From Azophilus sp965220425 (GTDB lineage: Bacteria > Pseudomonadota > Gammaproteobacteria > Pseudomonadales > Azotimanducaceae), in assembly GCA_965220425.1 (NCBI GenBank), contig OZ244830.1, positions 5,022,001 through 5,086,000 on the forward strand: DNA of 64,000 nucleotides. The letters run 5' to 3'. The position numbers and the translations under genes were made by a program. A model generated the notes under the pieces. The model saw nothing but the letters and a program-made list of their open reading frames with translations, was not told the origin of the DNA and ran no database searches. Positions 45,040-53,906 of this stretch are shown here, in pieces (position 1 is the stretch's first letter; each line of letters begins with the position of its first letter).

Positions 45040-45385
45040 CTTGTGGACGATCCTATTCCCTAGTGCTCCGTCTAGCCAAACTCTACGGGTATTCGCGGGT
45101 CTTTTTGGCCCCTGACTGCGTTGCTCCTCCTTGCATGGGGCCTGCCATGCGGCGTCGACAATTCAGTCCGCGAATCCATCGCCCTTCTCCTGATACGCGC
45201 CCCGGCTGCCGGTGGCGTCAGCATGGCAGACGCTCTTCAGCAACTCGTCGAGGCGCGGATCGTCGAACCTGACGCCTTCGGGACCCTCCGCACGGTATTG
45301 ACGGAGCGGCTGGACTCGATGGGGCGTGATTCCGGCGGGTGAGGCGCGCCGCACTCCTCACGGCCGTGTTTCCCGGGCAGCCGCG
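45040..45385. other. Intergenic region between efp and FAD monooxygenase
   Basis: About 345 bases. A plus-strand frame from ATG 45221 to 45342 encodes MADALQQLVEARIVEPDAFG and about 20 more residues, but nothing supports it beyond openness, and a minus frame over the same bases looks equally coding-like. No RNA gene or clear terminator is seen. Confidence 0.35.
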
Positions 45386-45952
45386 TCAGGCCCGGCTGAC
45401 GTATTCGCCCGAACGCGTATCGATCTTCAGCCTGTCGCCGGTGTTGACGAACAGCGGCACCTTGATGGTGGCGCCCGTGGACAGGGTGGCCGGCTTGGTT
45501 CCTCCCTGCGCGGTATCGCCCTTCAACCCGGGATCGGTCACGGCGACTTCCAGTTCCACGAAGATCGGCGGCGCCACGGTAATCGGCTCATCGTTCCAGA
45601 GCGTGACCCGGCAGACATCCTGCTCGGTAATCCAGTTCTTGGTATCGCCCATGGCGGCGGGCGATGCGGCAAACTGCTCGTAGCTGCCGTCGGTTTTCAT
45701 GAAGTGGAAAAACTCGCCGTCCGAGTAGAGATACTCCATGTCGAGGTCGAGCACGTCGGCCGCCTGGATGGATTCTCCCGACTTGAACGTTCGTTCCCAG
45801 ACGCGCCCGCTTTTCAGGTTGCGGAATTTTACGCGGTTGAACGCCTGCCCCTTGCCCGGCTTGACGAACTCGTTCACCAGGATGGTGCAGGGTTCTCCCT
45901 CGAGGAGCACCTTGAGACCCGAGCGGAATTCGTTGGTGGAATACCTGGCCAT
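45386..45952 (-). CDS. efp: Translation elongation factor P
   Basis: A 188-residue EF-P with all three beta-barrel domains at normal length. It relieves ribosome stalling at polyproline. The modified-lysine loop FVKPGKGQAFNRVKFRN is present with Lys34 at its tip, of the type lysylated by EpmA, and WERTFKSGESIQAAD, MEYLYSDGEFFHFM and the C-terminal GDRLKIDTRSGEYVSRA are clear. No epmA or epmB gene is in the window. This is the best housekeeping gene here, and its lysine loop fits a gammaproteobacterial origin. It is divergent from the membrane protein gene at 46134. Confidence 0.98.
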   Translation of the reverse strand: MARYSTNEFRSGLKVLLEGEPCTILVNEFVKPGKGQAFNRVKFRNLKSGRVWERTFKSGESIQAADVLDLDMEYLYSDGEFFHFMKTDGSYEQFAASPAAMGDTKNWITEQDVCRVTLWNDEPITVAPPIFVELEVAVTDPGLKGDTAQGGTKPATLSTGATIKVPLFVNTGDRLKIDTRSGEYVSRA

Positions 45953-46133
45953 CGTCGGACGTCACGGCAAAGGCGCATGATACCCGGACGCAAGTCCACA
46001 ACAAGGCCGGCCGCCTCGCCTGGCGCGGGCGCCGCATGGCTTCCCGGCGGGGATTCGTTCAGAATCCTCCCCGTCTCCCGCCGCCGTGGCTGACCCCAAC
46101 AAGGCGATTCCGGGGCAACCGAACTGGAGAGAG

Positions 46134-47219
46134 ATGCAGGCCAGTTTCAGATCCGATTTCCTGGTCGCCATAACAGCGGCGTTGTTGTCGTCGGCGGCGC
46201 TCTTTCTGATCTGGGAGGGCCGCGCCGGCGAGGAGCAGGACAGGGCGACCGGCGAACTGCTCGCCGAGCTGGCGGCCCGCGCGAGTATCGACGGCCTGAT
46301 CGACCGGGACCGGATTGAACTGGGCGTTGTAGCGAACCGCCTGACCGGGGTACCGCGGGTTGCCGGCGTGGCGGTCTTCACGGTCGAAAACGATCTGCTG
46401 GCTGTGAGCGGTACGCTGGAAGACGGTACACCGTTCGTACATCCCATCGTTCTCGACGACATGCTGCTCGGATTCGCGCGCATCAGCCTCGTGCCGCCGG
46501 CCATGGCGCCGGACTGGATGCGGTTCGCATTCAGCGTTGTCGCGCTCCTGGCGGCCGCACTGCTCGTTTCCTGGTGGTCCTCCAGGATGCGCGGCGCAAC
46601 GCCGGCTACTGCCGTCGACCCTGCGACGGAGCCCGTTTCCGCAATGGAATCCGTCACTCGGTATCTGCTGGTCGGCAATCTTCACAACCAGCTCAGCCTG
46701 ACCGGTTCCGAACGCGGCCGCGCCACCGCTCAGGCACTCGCTGTCGCCCGGCAGGTCGCCGGGATTTACCGGTGTCGAAGCATGCACCTGCCGGGCACGG
46801 GCCTCCTCATGACATTCCCGGCTCCAGGCGGCGATGACACGGCCTTCGAGGCGGTCTGCGCCGCTTTTCTGGTCGCGCAATGCCTGGACCGCGAAGCCTC
46901 CCCCGGTGACTACCGCTTCGGCCTGCATGCCCTTGAACTGCAGGGGGGGAAGTCACCGGCCGACTACCCCGGCGCCCTTGAAGACGGCGCCCTGCTGGCA
47001 GCAATGGGCCGGTCCGGCACCGTCGTCGCCAGCGAGGCGTTCTTCGGCCACCTGGCCGAACCGGAAAGGCTCGAAGCCGAGGCGTTTTCTCACTCGATGC
47101 TGGAGGAACTGCACTGCTCGGACAGGCAATGCCATCTCATCACGAAACTCGACAGCGACCGGCAGGCGCTGATCGGCCGGCAGGCCAGCCGCCTGTCAAC
47201 CGGTGTCGGGCCGCAATAG
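46134..47219 (+). CDS. Membrane-anchored protein with periplasmic and cytoplasmic domains, unknown
   Basis: A 361-residue protein with a first membrane helix at about residues 10-28 (FLVAITAALLSSAALFLIW), a periplasmic segment of about 100 residues (VAGVAVFTVENDLLAVSGTL) and a second helix (MRFAFSVVALLAAALLVSWW). The cytoplasmic C-terminal half, VTRYLLVGNLHNQLSLTGSE and onward, looks like a degenerate nucleotide-cyclase-type alpha/beta domain. This arrangement recalls sensor-like membrane proteins. The frame opens at GTG 46086, but only ATG 46134 has a ribosome site (GGAGAG), so that start is chosen. The gene is divergent from efp. Function unknown. Confidence 0.7.
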   Translation: MQASFRSDFLVAITAALLSSAALFLIWEGRAGEEQDRATGELLAELAARASIDGLIDRDRIELGVVANRLTGVPRVAGVAVFTVENDLLAVSGTLEDGTPFVHPIVLDDMLLGFARISLVPPAMAPDWMRFAFSVVALLAAALLVSWWSSRMRGATPATAVDPATEPVSAMESVTRYLLVGNLHNQLSLTGSERGRATAQALAVARQVAGIYRCRSMHLPGTGLLMTFPAPGGDDTAFEAVCAAFLVAQCLDREASPGDYRFGLHALELQGGKSPADYPGALEDGALLAAMGRSGTVVASEAFFGHLAEPERLEAEAFSHSMLEELHCSDRQCHLITKLDSDRQALIGRQASRLSTGVGPQ

Positions 47220-47220
47220 G

Positions 47221-47403
47221 CTACGGCGGCGCTATCCACTCGTCGATCGGCATGTGCTGGCGCCGGGGCTTGGTTTCGTTGTAGTCGGCCAACTGCACAT
47301 ATTCCCGGGCCGTGGCGTGCAGGCCCTGCTGGACGCAGGGCAGGTTGCGGGTCTCCTCATCGAGCAGCTTGTGGTAGGCCTTATCGATGGCACCGCCCTG
47401 CAA
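47221..47403 (-). pseudogene. C-terminal fragment of an aromatic-ring-hydroxylating dioxygenase alpha subunit
   Basis: About 55 residues resemble the extreme C-terminus of Rieske oxygenase large subunits: KLLDEETRNLPCVQQGL, then EYVQLADYNETKPRRQH and a closing DEWI. The Rieske centre and iron site are absent, and upstream sequence in this frame shows no match. It converges with the membrane protein gene, one base from its stop. Confidence 0.6.
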
Positions 47404-47486
47404 AAGGGGGCATCCTGGCAGAACAGGCCGTGTTGCGGACGAGGCGATGCCTTGTCTCCGTATGGGTTCGACATAGAGAGGGGTTC

Positions 47487-48362
47487 ATGCTGACGGGAAG
47501 CTGCCTGTGCGGCGATATCGCATTCGAAATCGACGGGACGGTGGAGATGGTCGGGCATTGCCACTGCTCGATGTGCCGCAAGTTTCACGGTGGTGCGTTC
47601 GCCACTTTCGGCACGACTTCCCCCGACGATTTCCACTGGGTGCGGGGCGCGGAGAAGATCAGGACATACCGGTCGTCGTCTCAAGGCTACCGGCACTTCT
47701 GTCCCCGTTGCGGCTCCTCCGTGCCGATGAGCGGAGAAGGCCAGCCGTTCGCACTGGTGCCCATGGGCAATGTCGCCGAGGACCCCGGCACGCGCCCGCG
47801 GCTGCATTTCTTCACCGGCTCCATGGCGCCCTGGCACACCATCGTCGACGACCTGCCGCGGCATGAAGCGTATCCGGCGGAATTCGGGCCGGATGCAACG
47901 GCGGTGCACCGTCCCGCCCGAGAGCCGAGGACGCCGGGCGCCATCGGAGGAAGCTGCCTTTGCGGCGCCGTCGCATTCGAATTCGACGACCCGCCGGTGC
48001 GGATGTACAACTGCCACTGCTCGCGCTGCCGGCGCGCCATGAGTTCGGCATATCAGACCGTTATCCGTGCACGCCGCAGCGGATTCCGTTGGCTGACCGG
48101 CGCCGACAACGTCACCGGATACCAATTGCCGGGGACCCGGTTCCAATGCGCTTTCTGCCGTACCTGCGGTTCGCGGACCCCCTGGGAGCGGGACGAGGAG
48201 CACCTGGTCGTTCCCGCCGGCTGCCTCGACAGCGATCCGGGTGAGAAACCGAGCGACAACATCCACACCGATTCGCGGGCAGCGTGGACCGTTGTGGATG
48301 AAAGCCTCGCGACCTGGCCGGACGCCGCACCCTGGTATCGCCCGCCGCCGGATCCTGCTTAG
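47487..48362 (+). CDS. Tandem double GFA-domain protein (CENP-V/GFA family)
   Basis: A 291-residue cytoplasmic protein with two complete GFA zinc-binding domains fused in tandem. Domain 1 has SCLCGDIAFEIDG, CHCSMCRKFHGGAF and RHFCPRCGSSVPM. Domain 2 repeats them as SCLCGAVAFEFDD, CHCSRCRRAMSSAYQ and CAFCRTCGSRTPW. Each has the seven-cysteine zinc pattern. Most GFA proteins have one domain of 120-160 residues, so the fusion is notable. They are thought to bind glutathione or small thiol adducts; formaldehyde activation is not established for most members. ATG 47487 follows GAGAGGGG. Confidence 0.88.
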   Translation: MLTGSCLCGDIAFEIDGTVEMVGHCHCSMCRKFHGGAFATFGTTSPDDFHWVRGAEKIRTYRSSSQGYRHFCPRCGSSVPMSGEGQPFALVPMGNVAEDPGTRPRLHFFTGSMAPWHTIVDDLPRHEAYPAEFGPDATAVHRPAREPRTPGAIGGSCLCGAVAFEFDDPPVRMYNCHCSRCRRAMSSAYQTVIRARRSGFRWLTGADNVTGYQLPGTRFQCAFCRTCGSRTPWERDEEHLVVPAGCLDSDPGEKPSDNIHTDSRAAWTVVDESLATWPDAAPWYRPPPDPA

Positions 48363-48408
48363 TCTGCCGGGCCGGGCAATGGCCTACGGACATTCAAGTT
48401 GATCTCCA

Positions 48409-48435
48409 ATGCCATTTTGAATACCGTAATGGCAT
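48409..48435 (+). promoter_or_regulatory. Operator palindrome overlapping the vapB-2 start codon
   Basis: ATGCCATT (48409-48416) and AATGGCAT (48428-48435) are perfect inverted copies 11 bases apart, the right arm including the first two bases of ATG 48434. TTGATC (48399-48404) with a weak TACCGT 17 bases later would start transcription at or next to the ATG, so a leaderless mRNA is possible. Confidence 0.6.
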
Positions 48436-48700
48436 GATCGTTACCATTGACCGAGCCGGGAGAGTTGTAGTGCCCAAATCACTGCGGGATCAGTTCAATC
48501 TGGCTGCCGGAACCGAATTGGAAATCGAAGCGGTCGGCCACGGGTTGAAGCTGCGCAAGGCAGGGGCCGAATCCTCCCTGATGCGCAAGCATGGGATACT
48601 GGTGCATCACGGCAGTGCGCGCGCCGCTATCGACATCGGTGAATTCATCCGCGCGGAGCGCAACGTGCGCACTAGCCACGCTGCCGACAATGCGGACTGA
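48434..48700 (+). CDS. vapB: AbrB/MazE-type antitoxin of vapBC-2
   Basis: An 88-residue antitoxin. Residues 1-45 form the swapped-hairpin AbrB/SpoVT DNA-binding domain (IVTIDRAGRVVVPKSLRDQF, LAAGTELEIEAVGHGLKLRK). The tail (HGILVHHGSARAAIDIGEFIR) should bind the PIN toxin. Its ATG lies in the right arm of a perfect palindrome, ideal for autorepression. Its stop TGA shares one base with the toxin ATG at 48700. Confidence 0.9.
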   Translation: MIVTIDRAGRVVVPKSLRDQFNLAAGTELEIEAVGHGLKLRKAGAESSLMRKHGILVHHGSARAAIDIGEFIRAERNVRTSHAADNAD

Positions 48701-49131
48701 TGCGCTCCCTGTTCGATTCTTCCGTGTTGATCACCGCAGTCGTCGATCAACTGGCAAGCCATGAATCCGCGTTCGACGCGCTTCGCAGACACGGCATTGG
48801 AGACCATTGGGGCTGCTGCTCGACCCATGCGTTGGCCGAGTGTTACGCGACCTTGACCGCCCTGCCACTGGCTTCGCGAGTGCTTCCCGAACAGGCGCGG
48901 GTCCTGGTCGAAGAGAGCATCGCGGGAAACCTCGAAGTGATTGAACTCACTCGCGAAGACTACGGGCACGTACTGAGGCAGGTGGCTCGACTCGGCATCG
49001 CCGGCGGCACAATCTACGACGCCCTGCATGCGCGGTGCGCGCAGAAAGCGGAAGTCGATCAGATACTCACTTACAACCTGACCGACTTCGAGCGGTTGCA
49101 ACTCGAAGGCATCCGGGTCACTGCGCCGTAG
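48700..49131 (+). CDS. vapC: PIN-domain ribonuclease toxin of vapBC-2
   Basis: A 143-residue PIN nuclease: LFDSSVLITAVVD (first Asp), STHALAECYATLTALP (Glu), GGTIYDALHARCAQKA (Asp) and ILTYNLTDFERL (last Asp region) hold the expected acidic site. It differs clearly in sequence and antitoxin class from the module at 27409, so the two were acquired separately. It is convergent with the large ATPase gene ending at 49168. Confidence 0.9.
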   Translation: MRSLFDSSVLITAVVDQLASHESAFDALRRHGIGDHWGCCSTHALAECYATLTALPLASRVLPEQARVLVEESIAGNLEVIELTREDYGHVLRQVARLGIAGGTIYDALHARCAQKAEVDQILTYNLTDFERLQLEGIRVTAP

Positions 49132-49167
49132 GCGCCTCGAGACGAACTCGCCGACGCTCTGTTCGGC

Positions 49168-52100
49168 TTATCGAGCTCCCGCCTCCAACCAGGTCACGAC
49201 CTCATTCATGTCGCTCGCAGCAGCATCCGTTGCGGGCGCCAGTTGTTGCAGAACGAACCGGCGGCGGTCTTCGGCCGACAGCGTCGGGCGCTCATCCGTG
49301 ATTCCTTCGTTCAGCAGCCAGCTTTCGAGTTCATCGATTTTGCTGGTGTGGAATCGTTGCAACCTCCGGTTGCGCAGCGCCTCGATCAACGCCCTGCCAT
49401 CGCCCTCCAGTTCATCGGCCAGGTTCGAGGCGTCTTCGATGAACGCAGGGGATACCGCACCGCTACGTTCCAGCACACCCCGGTCGACCGGACGGCCGCG
49501 GCCCCGGCGCCAGAGGTCTGACCAGGCGCGAAGGAGATGGCACCTTCGTTCCAGGCCGGTGCGCACGGCCGCATCGGATATGGCGCCCGGCGCCGCGCTG
49601 CTGGCCAGTAGTTTCTCGAGTTGGCCAACGCTTGCGAGGCGCCAGCCGTCCATCAGACGGTGCAGCAGGTCGAGTTCATCGCGTAGCAGGTGAAACAGAT
49701 GGACCGTCCCGCTCGGCAGGTGCGGGTCCAACGGCGGCACACCCAACCGCACGGCATAGTCTTCGGCGCTCGAGCCCTCCGGTGCCGCGTGTGATGGCGG
49801 CTGTTCAACGCGATAGTCCCGAGCCGCCAGGGCCCGATCCCCGAAACGCACCTTCGCCAAGTCGATGACCGGCGGGCGCGCACCGGTCAGGTCATGCCAA
49901 AGCGCCGCTTCGTGAACGCGTGCCGTCAGGTAGAAGATCTGCCGGCCCTCTGCTTCAGCCAACCTTTCCAGGCCCGTCGCCATGACCTTGAAGCGACTTT
50001 CGTCACTTGTCGTGAGCGCCTCGTCAAGAAACAGGGGCAGCGTTTCACCGCCCTGCTCCCGAGATTCGGTCCAAGCCAGCCGCAAAGCAAGCAGCAACTG
50101 CATGCGCGTACCCGACGACAGTTCCCGCAAAGACTTCAAATCGCCGTGCCGACTGTCCCGCGCCATGAACCCGTCATCGTCGAGTTCCAGGGTGAACTCA
50201 TAAGCGGTCACCTCGGCAAACAGCGACCGCGCGCGACGCAATACCGCAGGCTCATGCTGCGATTGAAACGCCTCTTCCACATCGTCGAGCAGCAGTTCGG
50301 TAGCGCAGTGCAGCAATGCCTGGTCGAGTTTGTCGGCCAGGGCTTCCCGCGCCTGACTTACGCCGGCGAGCGCCTGTTCGAGCTTGCTCTCCGATCCGGC
50401 CGTCTCGAGCCGGGTTTCGATTTCGGCACGCCGTGCAACCAGCGAGGTGTGTTCGTTTGCTTGCCTCTCGGCAGCCTCAAGGCGGGATTGCAGTTCACCG
50501 TTTTGGCGCTGATCGACAAGTTGTACCAATTCAGGTCGATCTTCGAGCTGCCGGTACAACTGCTTTTCGTAGCCGCGGGCCTGATCGAGAGCGCTCCGTG
50601 CCGCCTGCCACGCTTTGAGTTGCTCTAACAGCCCGGCGAGCGCTGCCCGATCGCCGGTTTCCAGACCCGCCCTGTCGAACAGTTCCCCGAGTTCGTTATT
50701 GGCATCATCGATCTGTTTGCGAAGCGATCGAACAGCACCCTCGCTGATCCGGATCTGGTTTGTTGCCGACTCGGCTTTCGTGAGCCGTTCCCTGAACCCG
50801 TCGAAGGAAACCTGCAACAGGTCGTCCTCCGGAATTGTGCCGTTCCCGGTTAGCGGCGTGCTGCCAACCGGTTGCCACCGGTCCAGAAAAGAACCGATCC
50901 GGGCTGCAGCCGACGCGGCTCGCCGATCGATCAACTCAAGTTCCGTCCCGCATGCTTCACGTTGTCGGCGCGCATCATCGAGTTGCAGGCAGCGCCGCAC
51001 GAAACGATCCAGGGCAGTCAGCGGCAGGCAGGGGTCGAATCCGACTTCTTCGGCAAGGGCGCTGCGCTCCGCTTCCAGGGTATTCACCTTTTTCGCCGCT
51101 TCGCCAAGCTGTATTCGAAGCTGCTTGACGTTGGCGGTCCGTTCCCGCTGCAGCAACAACTCGTTCAACCGGCTTTCTACATCGGTGTACAGACACTCGC
51201 GAACGGCCTCGGCATTCCAGGATCGCGGCCGGGCCAACCCGGTTTCCTCGAACTGCCGCCGGGCTTCCTCACCGGCGGGACGAACGGCGCGCGGTCGCCT
51301 GTAGTGAAGAATCAGCGCCCCGCCGGAGGCGAGCATCGCAGCCACCGCGCCCGCCGCGGCGCCAATGGCATTCTGCAGGTAGGACAGAACCGCGGCAAGC
51401 GCCGCCCCAGCCAGCGCCGCCCACAAAGCAAGACGGTGCCAGCGGCTTGCAGCCGTGCCACCGTCGCCCGAGCGGGCCGTATCGGCCAGCCAGCCACGCA
51501 ATGCGTTCGCTGCGCGACGCAGTCGGTCGATCTCCGACTCTTCCGGCGGCTCGCCGCCCATCTCGATGCGTTGTTCCAGTTCCCTCAGACTGGCGCGTGC
51601 CGCGATCAGGGGTTCGGCAATATTTTCAGTGCGCTTGAGGCTGTCCCTGTCCAGCTTCGGCATTCGACCGGGGCCGTCGAATTCGGAAACTGCACGCTCA
51701 ACGGCGCTGTCCGCCTTTGCCAATGCGTCCCGGGCAGTAACCCGCTGCGCCTGATCCACCGACAACCGTTGCAGACACCTGTCCATCACCGCGACTTCTT
51801 CCGCCGTCGGACGGGAATCCGAAAAACCGGTGCGCCGATGGTCCTCGATGGCGGATTCGAGCCGGCCCCGTTCCGATTGCAGCCCTTTCTCGAGATCGGC
51901 CACTTTGGATGCCCGGCTGTCGACACGGCCAACCTCGTCGCCTTGCAGTTGTGCCAATGCTGGGGGAAAGTCTGCGAGTTGCTGTTCACAGGCTCGTCTC
52001 TGATCGACAGCCTGCAGCAAAGACACTGCCGTTTGCAGGCGGCGACTATTCTTTACGGCTGCCTCCGCGGCGCTGATTCTTCTTTCCAGCCCGGGCAGTT

Positions 52101-52632
52101 CCCCTTCCAATCGGCGCAACTCGACGTACTCGCCATCAACATCGCCAAGCTTGCGCCTGGACGCGCGCAGCGCCTTTTCCTCAGCCCGTGCGAACCGCGA
52201 ACCCATCTCGGACCGGGGTTCATCGATGTCGAATCCACCCCGCAGGCTGCGCCGCAGCCAGGCAGCCAGTTCAGCATCCGACCGATCGTCGGCAACCAGT
52301 TGCTCCACGCCGAGCCGATTCAGACTGATCTGATCCGCCCCCGGCAAGGCCGGGGGCGTGACTGTTTCGCCGTCCCGGGTCCACAACACCTGGGCGCCGC
52401 TACGGCGGACGGTCCAGCGAGTGTCGCCGCTGCTGAATTCGGCGGAAACGGCAAGCGCCTGGGGATCGTCTCTTTGAGCGCCGCGCAGAAGGTATCCCAA
52501 TGCCCGCACCAGGCTGCTCTTGCCCACCGCATTGGGCCCGGTGACGACGTTGACGCGCGCGCTCCGCACCTCGAACGTGAATCCCGGTTCTATCCCGGGC
52601 AGCGCATCGATTCGCAAGCGGACGAGACGCAT
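49168..52632 (-). CDS. Rad50/SbcC-like ATPase (YhaN type) with a membrane hairpin
   Basis: A 1154-residue SMC-like ABC ATPase. Walker A is at residues about 31-40 (NVVTGPNAVGKSSLVRALGY). The ABC signature LRELSSGTRMQLLLALRLAW and Walker B LPLFLDEALTTSDESRF lie near residues 890-930. The stretch between is mostly coiled coil interrupted at about 395-445 by two hydrophobic helices (LALWAALAGAALAAVLSYLQ and AAAGAVAAMLASGGALILHY), as in YhaN proteins and unlike SbcC with its zinc hook. The last 200 residues form an extra helical domain. Its start shares one base with the stop of the Mre11-like gene at 52632, so the two work as a nuclease/ATPase pair in DNA-end repair or defence. Confidence 0.88.
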   Translation of the reverse strand: MRLVRLRIDALPGIEPGFTFEVRSARVNVVTGPNAVGKSSLVRALGYLLRGAQRDDPQALAVSAEFSSGDTRWTVRRSGAQVLWTRDGETVTPPALPGADQISLNRLGVEQLVADDRSDAELAAWLRRSLRGGFDIDEPRSEMGSRFARAEEKALRASRRKLGDVDGEYVELRRLEGELPGLERRISAAEAAVKNSRRLQTAVSLLQAVDQRRACEQQLADFPPALAQLQGDEVGRVDSRASKVADLEKGLQSERGRLESAIEDHRRTGFSDSRPTAEEVAVMDRCLQRLSVDQAQRVTARDALAKADSAVERAVSEFDGPGRMPKLDRDSLKRTENIAEPLIAARASLRELEQRIEMGGEPPEESEIDRLRRAANALRGWLADTARSGDGGTAASRWHRLALWAALAGAALAAVLSYLQNAIGAAAGAVAAMLASGGALILHYRRPRAVRPAGEEARRQFEETGLARPRSWNAEAVRECLYTDVESRLNELLLQRERTANVKQLRIQLGEAAKKVNTLEAERSALAEEVGFDPCLPLTALDRFVRRCLQLDDARRQREACGTELELIDRRAASAAARIGSFLDRWQPVGSTPLTGNGTIPEDDLLQVSFDGFRERLTKAESATNQIRISEGAVRSLRKQIDDANNELGELFDRAGLETGDRAALAGLLEQLKAWQAARSALDQARGYEKQLYRQLEDRPELVQLVDQRQNGELQSRLEAAERQANEHTSLVARRAEIETRLETAGSESKLEQALAGVSQAREALADKLDQALLHCATELLLDDVEEAFQSQHEPAVLRRARSLFAEVTAYEFTLELDDDGFMARDSRHGDLKSLRELSSGTRMQLLLALRLAWTESREQGGETLPLFLDEALTTSDESRFKVMATGLERLAEAEGRQIFYLTARVHEAALWHDLTGARPPVIDLAKVRFGDRALAARDYRVEQPPSHAAPEGSSAEDYAVRLGVPPLDPHLPSGTVHLFHLLRDELDLLHRLMDGWRLASVGQLEKLLASSAAPGAISDAAVRTGLERRCHLLRAWSDLWRRGRGRPVDRGVLERSGAVSPAFIEDASNLADELEGDGRALIEALRNRRLQRFHTSKIDELESWLLNEGITDERPTLSAEDRRRFVLQQLAPATDAAASDMNEVVTWLEAGAR

Positions 52633-53906
52633 CAGCCAATGTGCGGCATCTGGGCCAGCAGCTTTTCGAGCGCCCGGAAACCCGCTTCCTGAAGCTGCTC
52701 GACTGGATCCGTCTCGACGGCGGAACCGTCATTCAAGCCGCTCCAGACCGAATCGCCCGCCACGCCGTGCAGGCGCTCTCGGGCGACCACCACCAGACGA
52801 TCCCGGTCCACATGGCCTTCCGGCTCGTCCAGCCAGAGCAGGCGGCGGGCCAACAGCCCGGGAGGGTCCGTGCGTTCGGCAAGTTTTCGCAAGTCGATTT
52901 CCGGGCGCGTGTGAGCCCGGATGCTCTCGACGAAATAGTGTCGATTGGCGGAACCGCGGTAGACGTCTTCCCGATCGTCCGCGGAGAATTCTCCGTCGGC
53001 TGCAGTACCGAAGCGGCTACGCCCCGTAAAGACGACGCGCAACCCCACCGCATCCGGTACGGCGGCGGCGGCAGAGATTTCCTCGTCGAGTTTCCGGATC
53101 TCGGCCAGCAGACGGTCCTTGGCTTCCACCGCTGCGCCGATGCCACTCAGGTCGACGGCCAGGGTCTCCCAGCGCAGTGGAGCCAACGGCACCTGCGCCG
53201 TTTCGATAATCCGTCCGCCGGCGACGGTGATGAGCCAGGGACCATGGGATCCCGGCTCGCCCGGGTCCATGCCCGTCAGGCTGCCCAGATAGCCGTTCAG
53301 GGAATGGGCCGTCAGACCGTCGGGTTTGTGAATGTGGCCAAGCAGCCAGCCGTCGAGACCGGCGCGTTCGAAATCCAGGCTGCTGACCGGCGCATAGGGA
53401 CTCGACCCGCTGTCGCGGTCGCAGTGCAGGAGGCCGAGGTTGATGCCTGGTTTCCTGTCGAACGGCCCGGCGGGAAGGGGACTTTCGAATACCTTCTCTT
53501 GCGGAAACGACCAACCCCAGACGTTCAGCGCCTCGCCATCCTCCGCGATTCTGTGCGATTGCCATTTGCCACCCGCTCCAAGCAGCCGGAAGCCTGGAAT
53601 CTGACCTGCCAGACGGGGCAATACCTTGACATCATGGTTGCCGGCAACGCCAATGACTTCCACGCCCTGTGCCGTCAGGCGTTCCACCTCCCCGGACAAA
53701 CCTCGATAGGCTTCGAAAAAGTCGTCTTCCCGCTCAACCACATCGCCTGCGAGCAGTACGGCACGCGCTCGGCACTCAAGGGCCTTGTCCACGGCCCGGC
53801 GCCAGGCTTCCGCCGGACCGAACTGATTTGCCCGGATTGCGAGTTCGGGCGGAAGACGCGAAGCAGTCCGCCCAAGGTGGATGTCACCGATAGCGAGGAT
53901 TTTCAC
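52632..53906 (-). CDS. Mre11/SbcD-like metallophosphoesterase (YhaO type)
   Basis: A 424-residue calcineurin-like nuclease subunit. All metal-binding motifs are present in order: GDIHLGR (7-13), AVLLAGDVVEREDDFFEAY, GVAGNHDVKVLPRL, LGLLHCDRDSG and LLGHIHKPDGL. The C-terminal half is a helical/beta capping region with a Glu/Asp-rich linker, probably the contact with the ATPase. The gene precedes the YhaN-like ATPase with a one-base overlap. The pair should process DNA ends with ATP. No recombination or CRISPR gene lies nearby. Confidence 0.92.
   Translation of the reverse strand: MKILAIGDIHLGRTASRLPPELAIRANQFGPAEAWRRAVDKALECRARAVLLAGDVVEREDDFFEAYRGLSGEVERLTAQGVEVIGVAGNHDVKVLPRLAGQIPGFRLLGAGGKWQSHRIAEDGEALNVWGWSFPQEKVFESPLPAGPFDRKPGINLGLLHCDRDSGSSPYAPVSSLDFERAGLDGWLLGHIHKPDGLTAHSLNGYLGSLTGMDPGEPGSHGPWLITVAGGRIIETAQVPLAPLRWETLAVDLSGIGAAVEAKDRLLAEIRKLDEEISAAAAVPDAVGLRVVFTGRSRFGTAADGEFSADDREDVYRGSANRHYFVESIRAHTRPEIDLRKLAERTDPPGLLARRLLWLDEPEGHVDRDRLVVVARERLHGVAGDSVWSGLNDGSAVETDPVEQLQEAGFRALEKLLAQMPHIG

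Noticed and set aside
45121..45342. 73-codon plus-strand frame between efp and the FAD monooxygenase
   Set aside because: No ribosome site or family; a minus frame over the same bases is equally open.
50872..52692. 606-codon open frame on the + strand
   Set aside because: Antisense shadow of the Rad50-like ATPase, with no recognisable domain.
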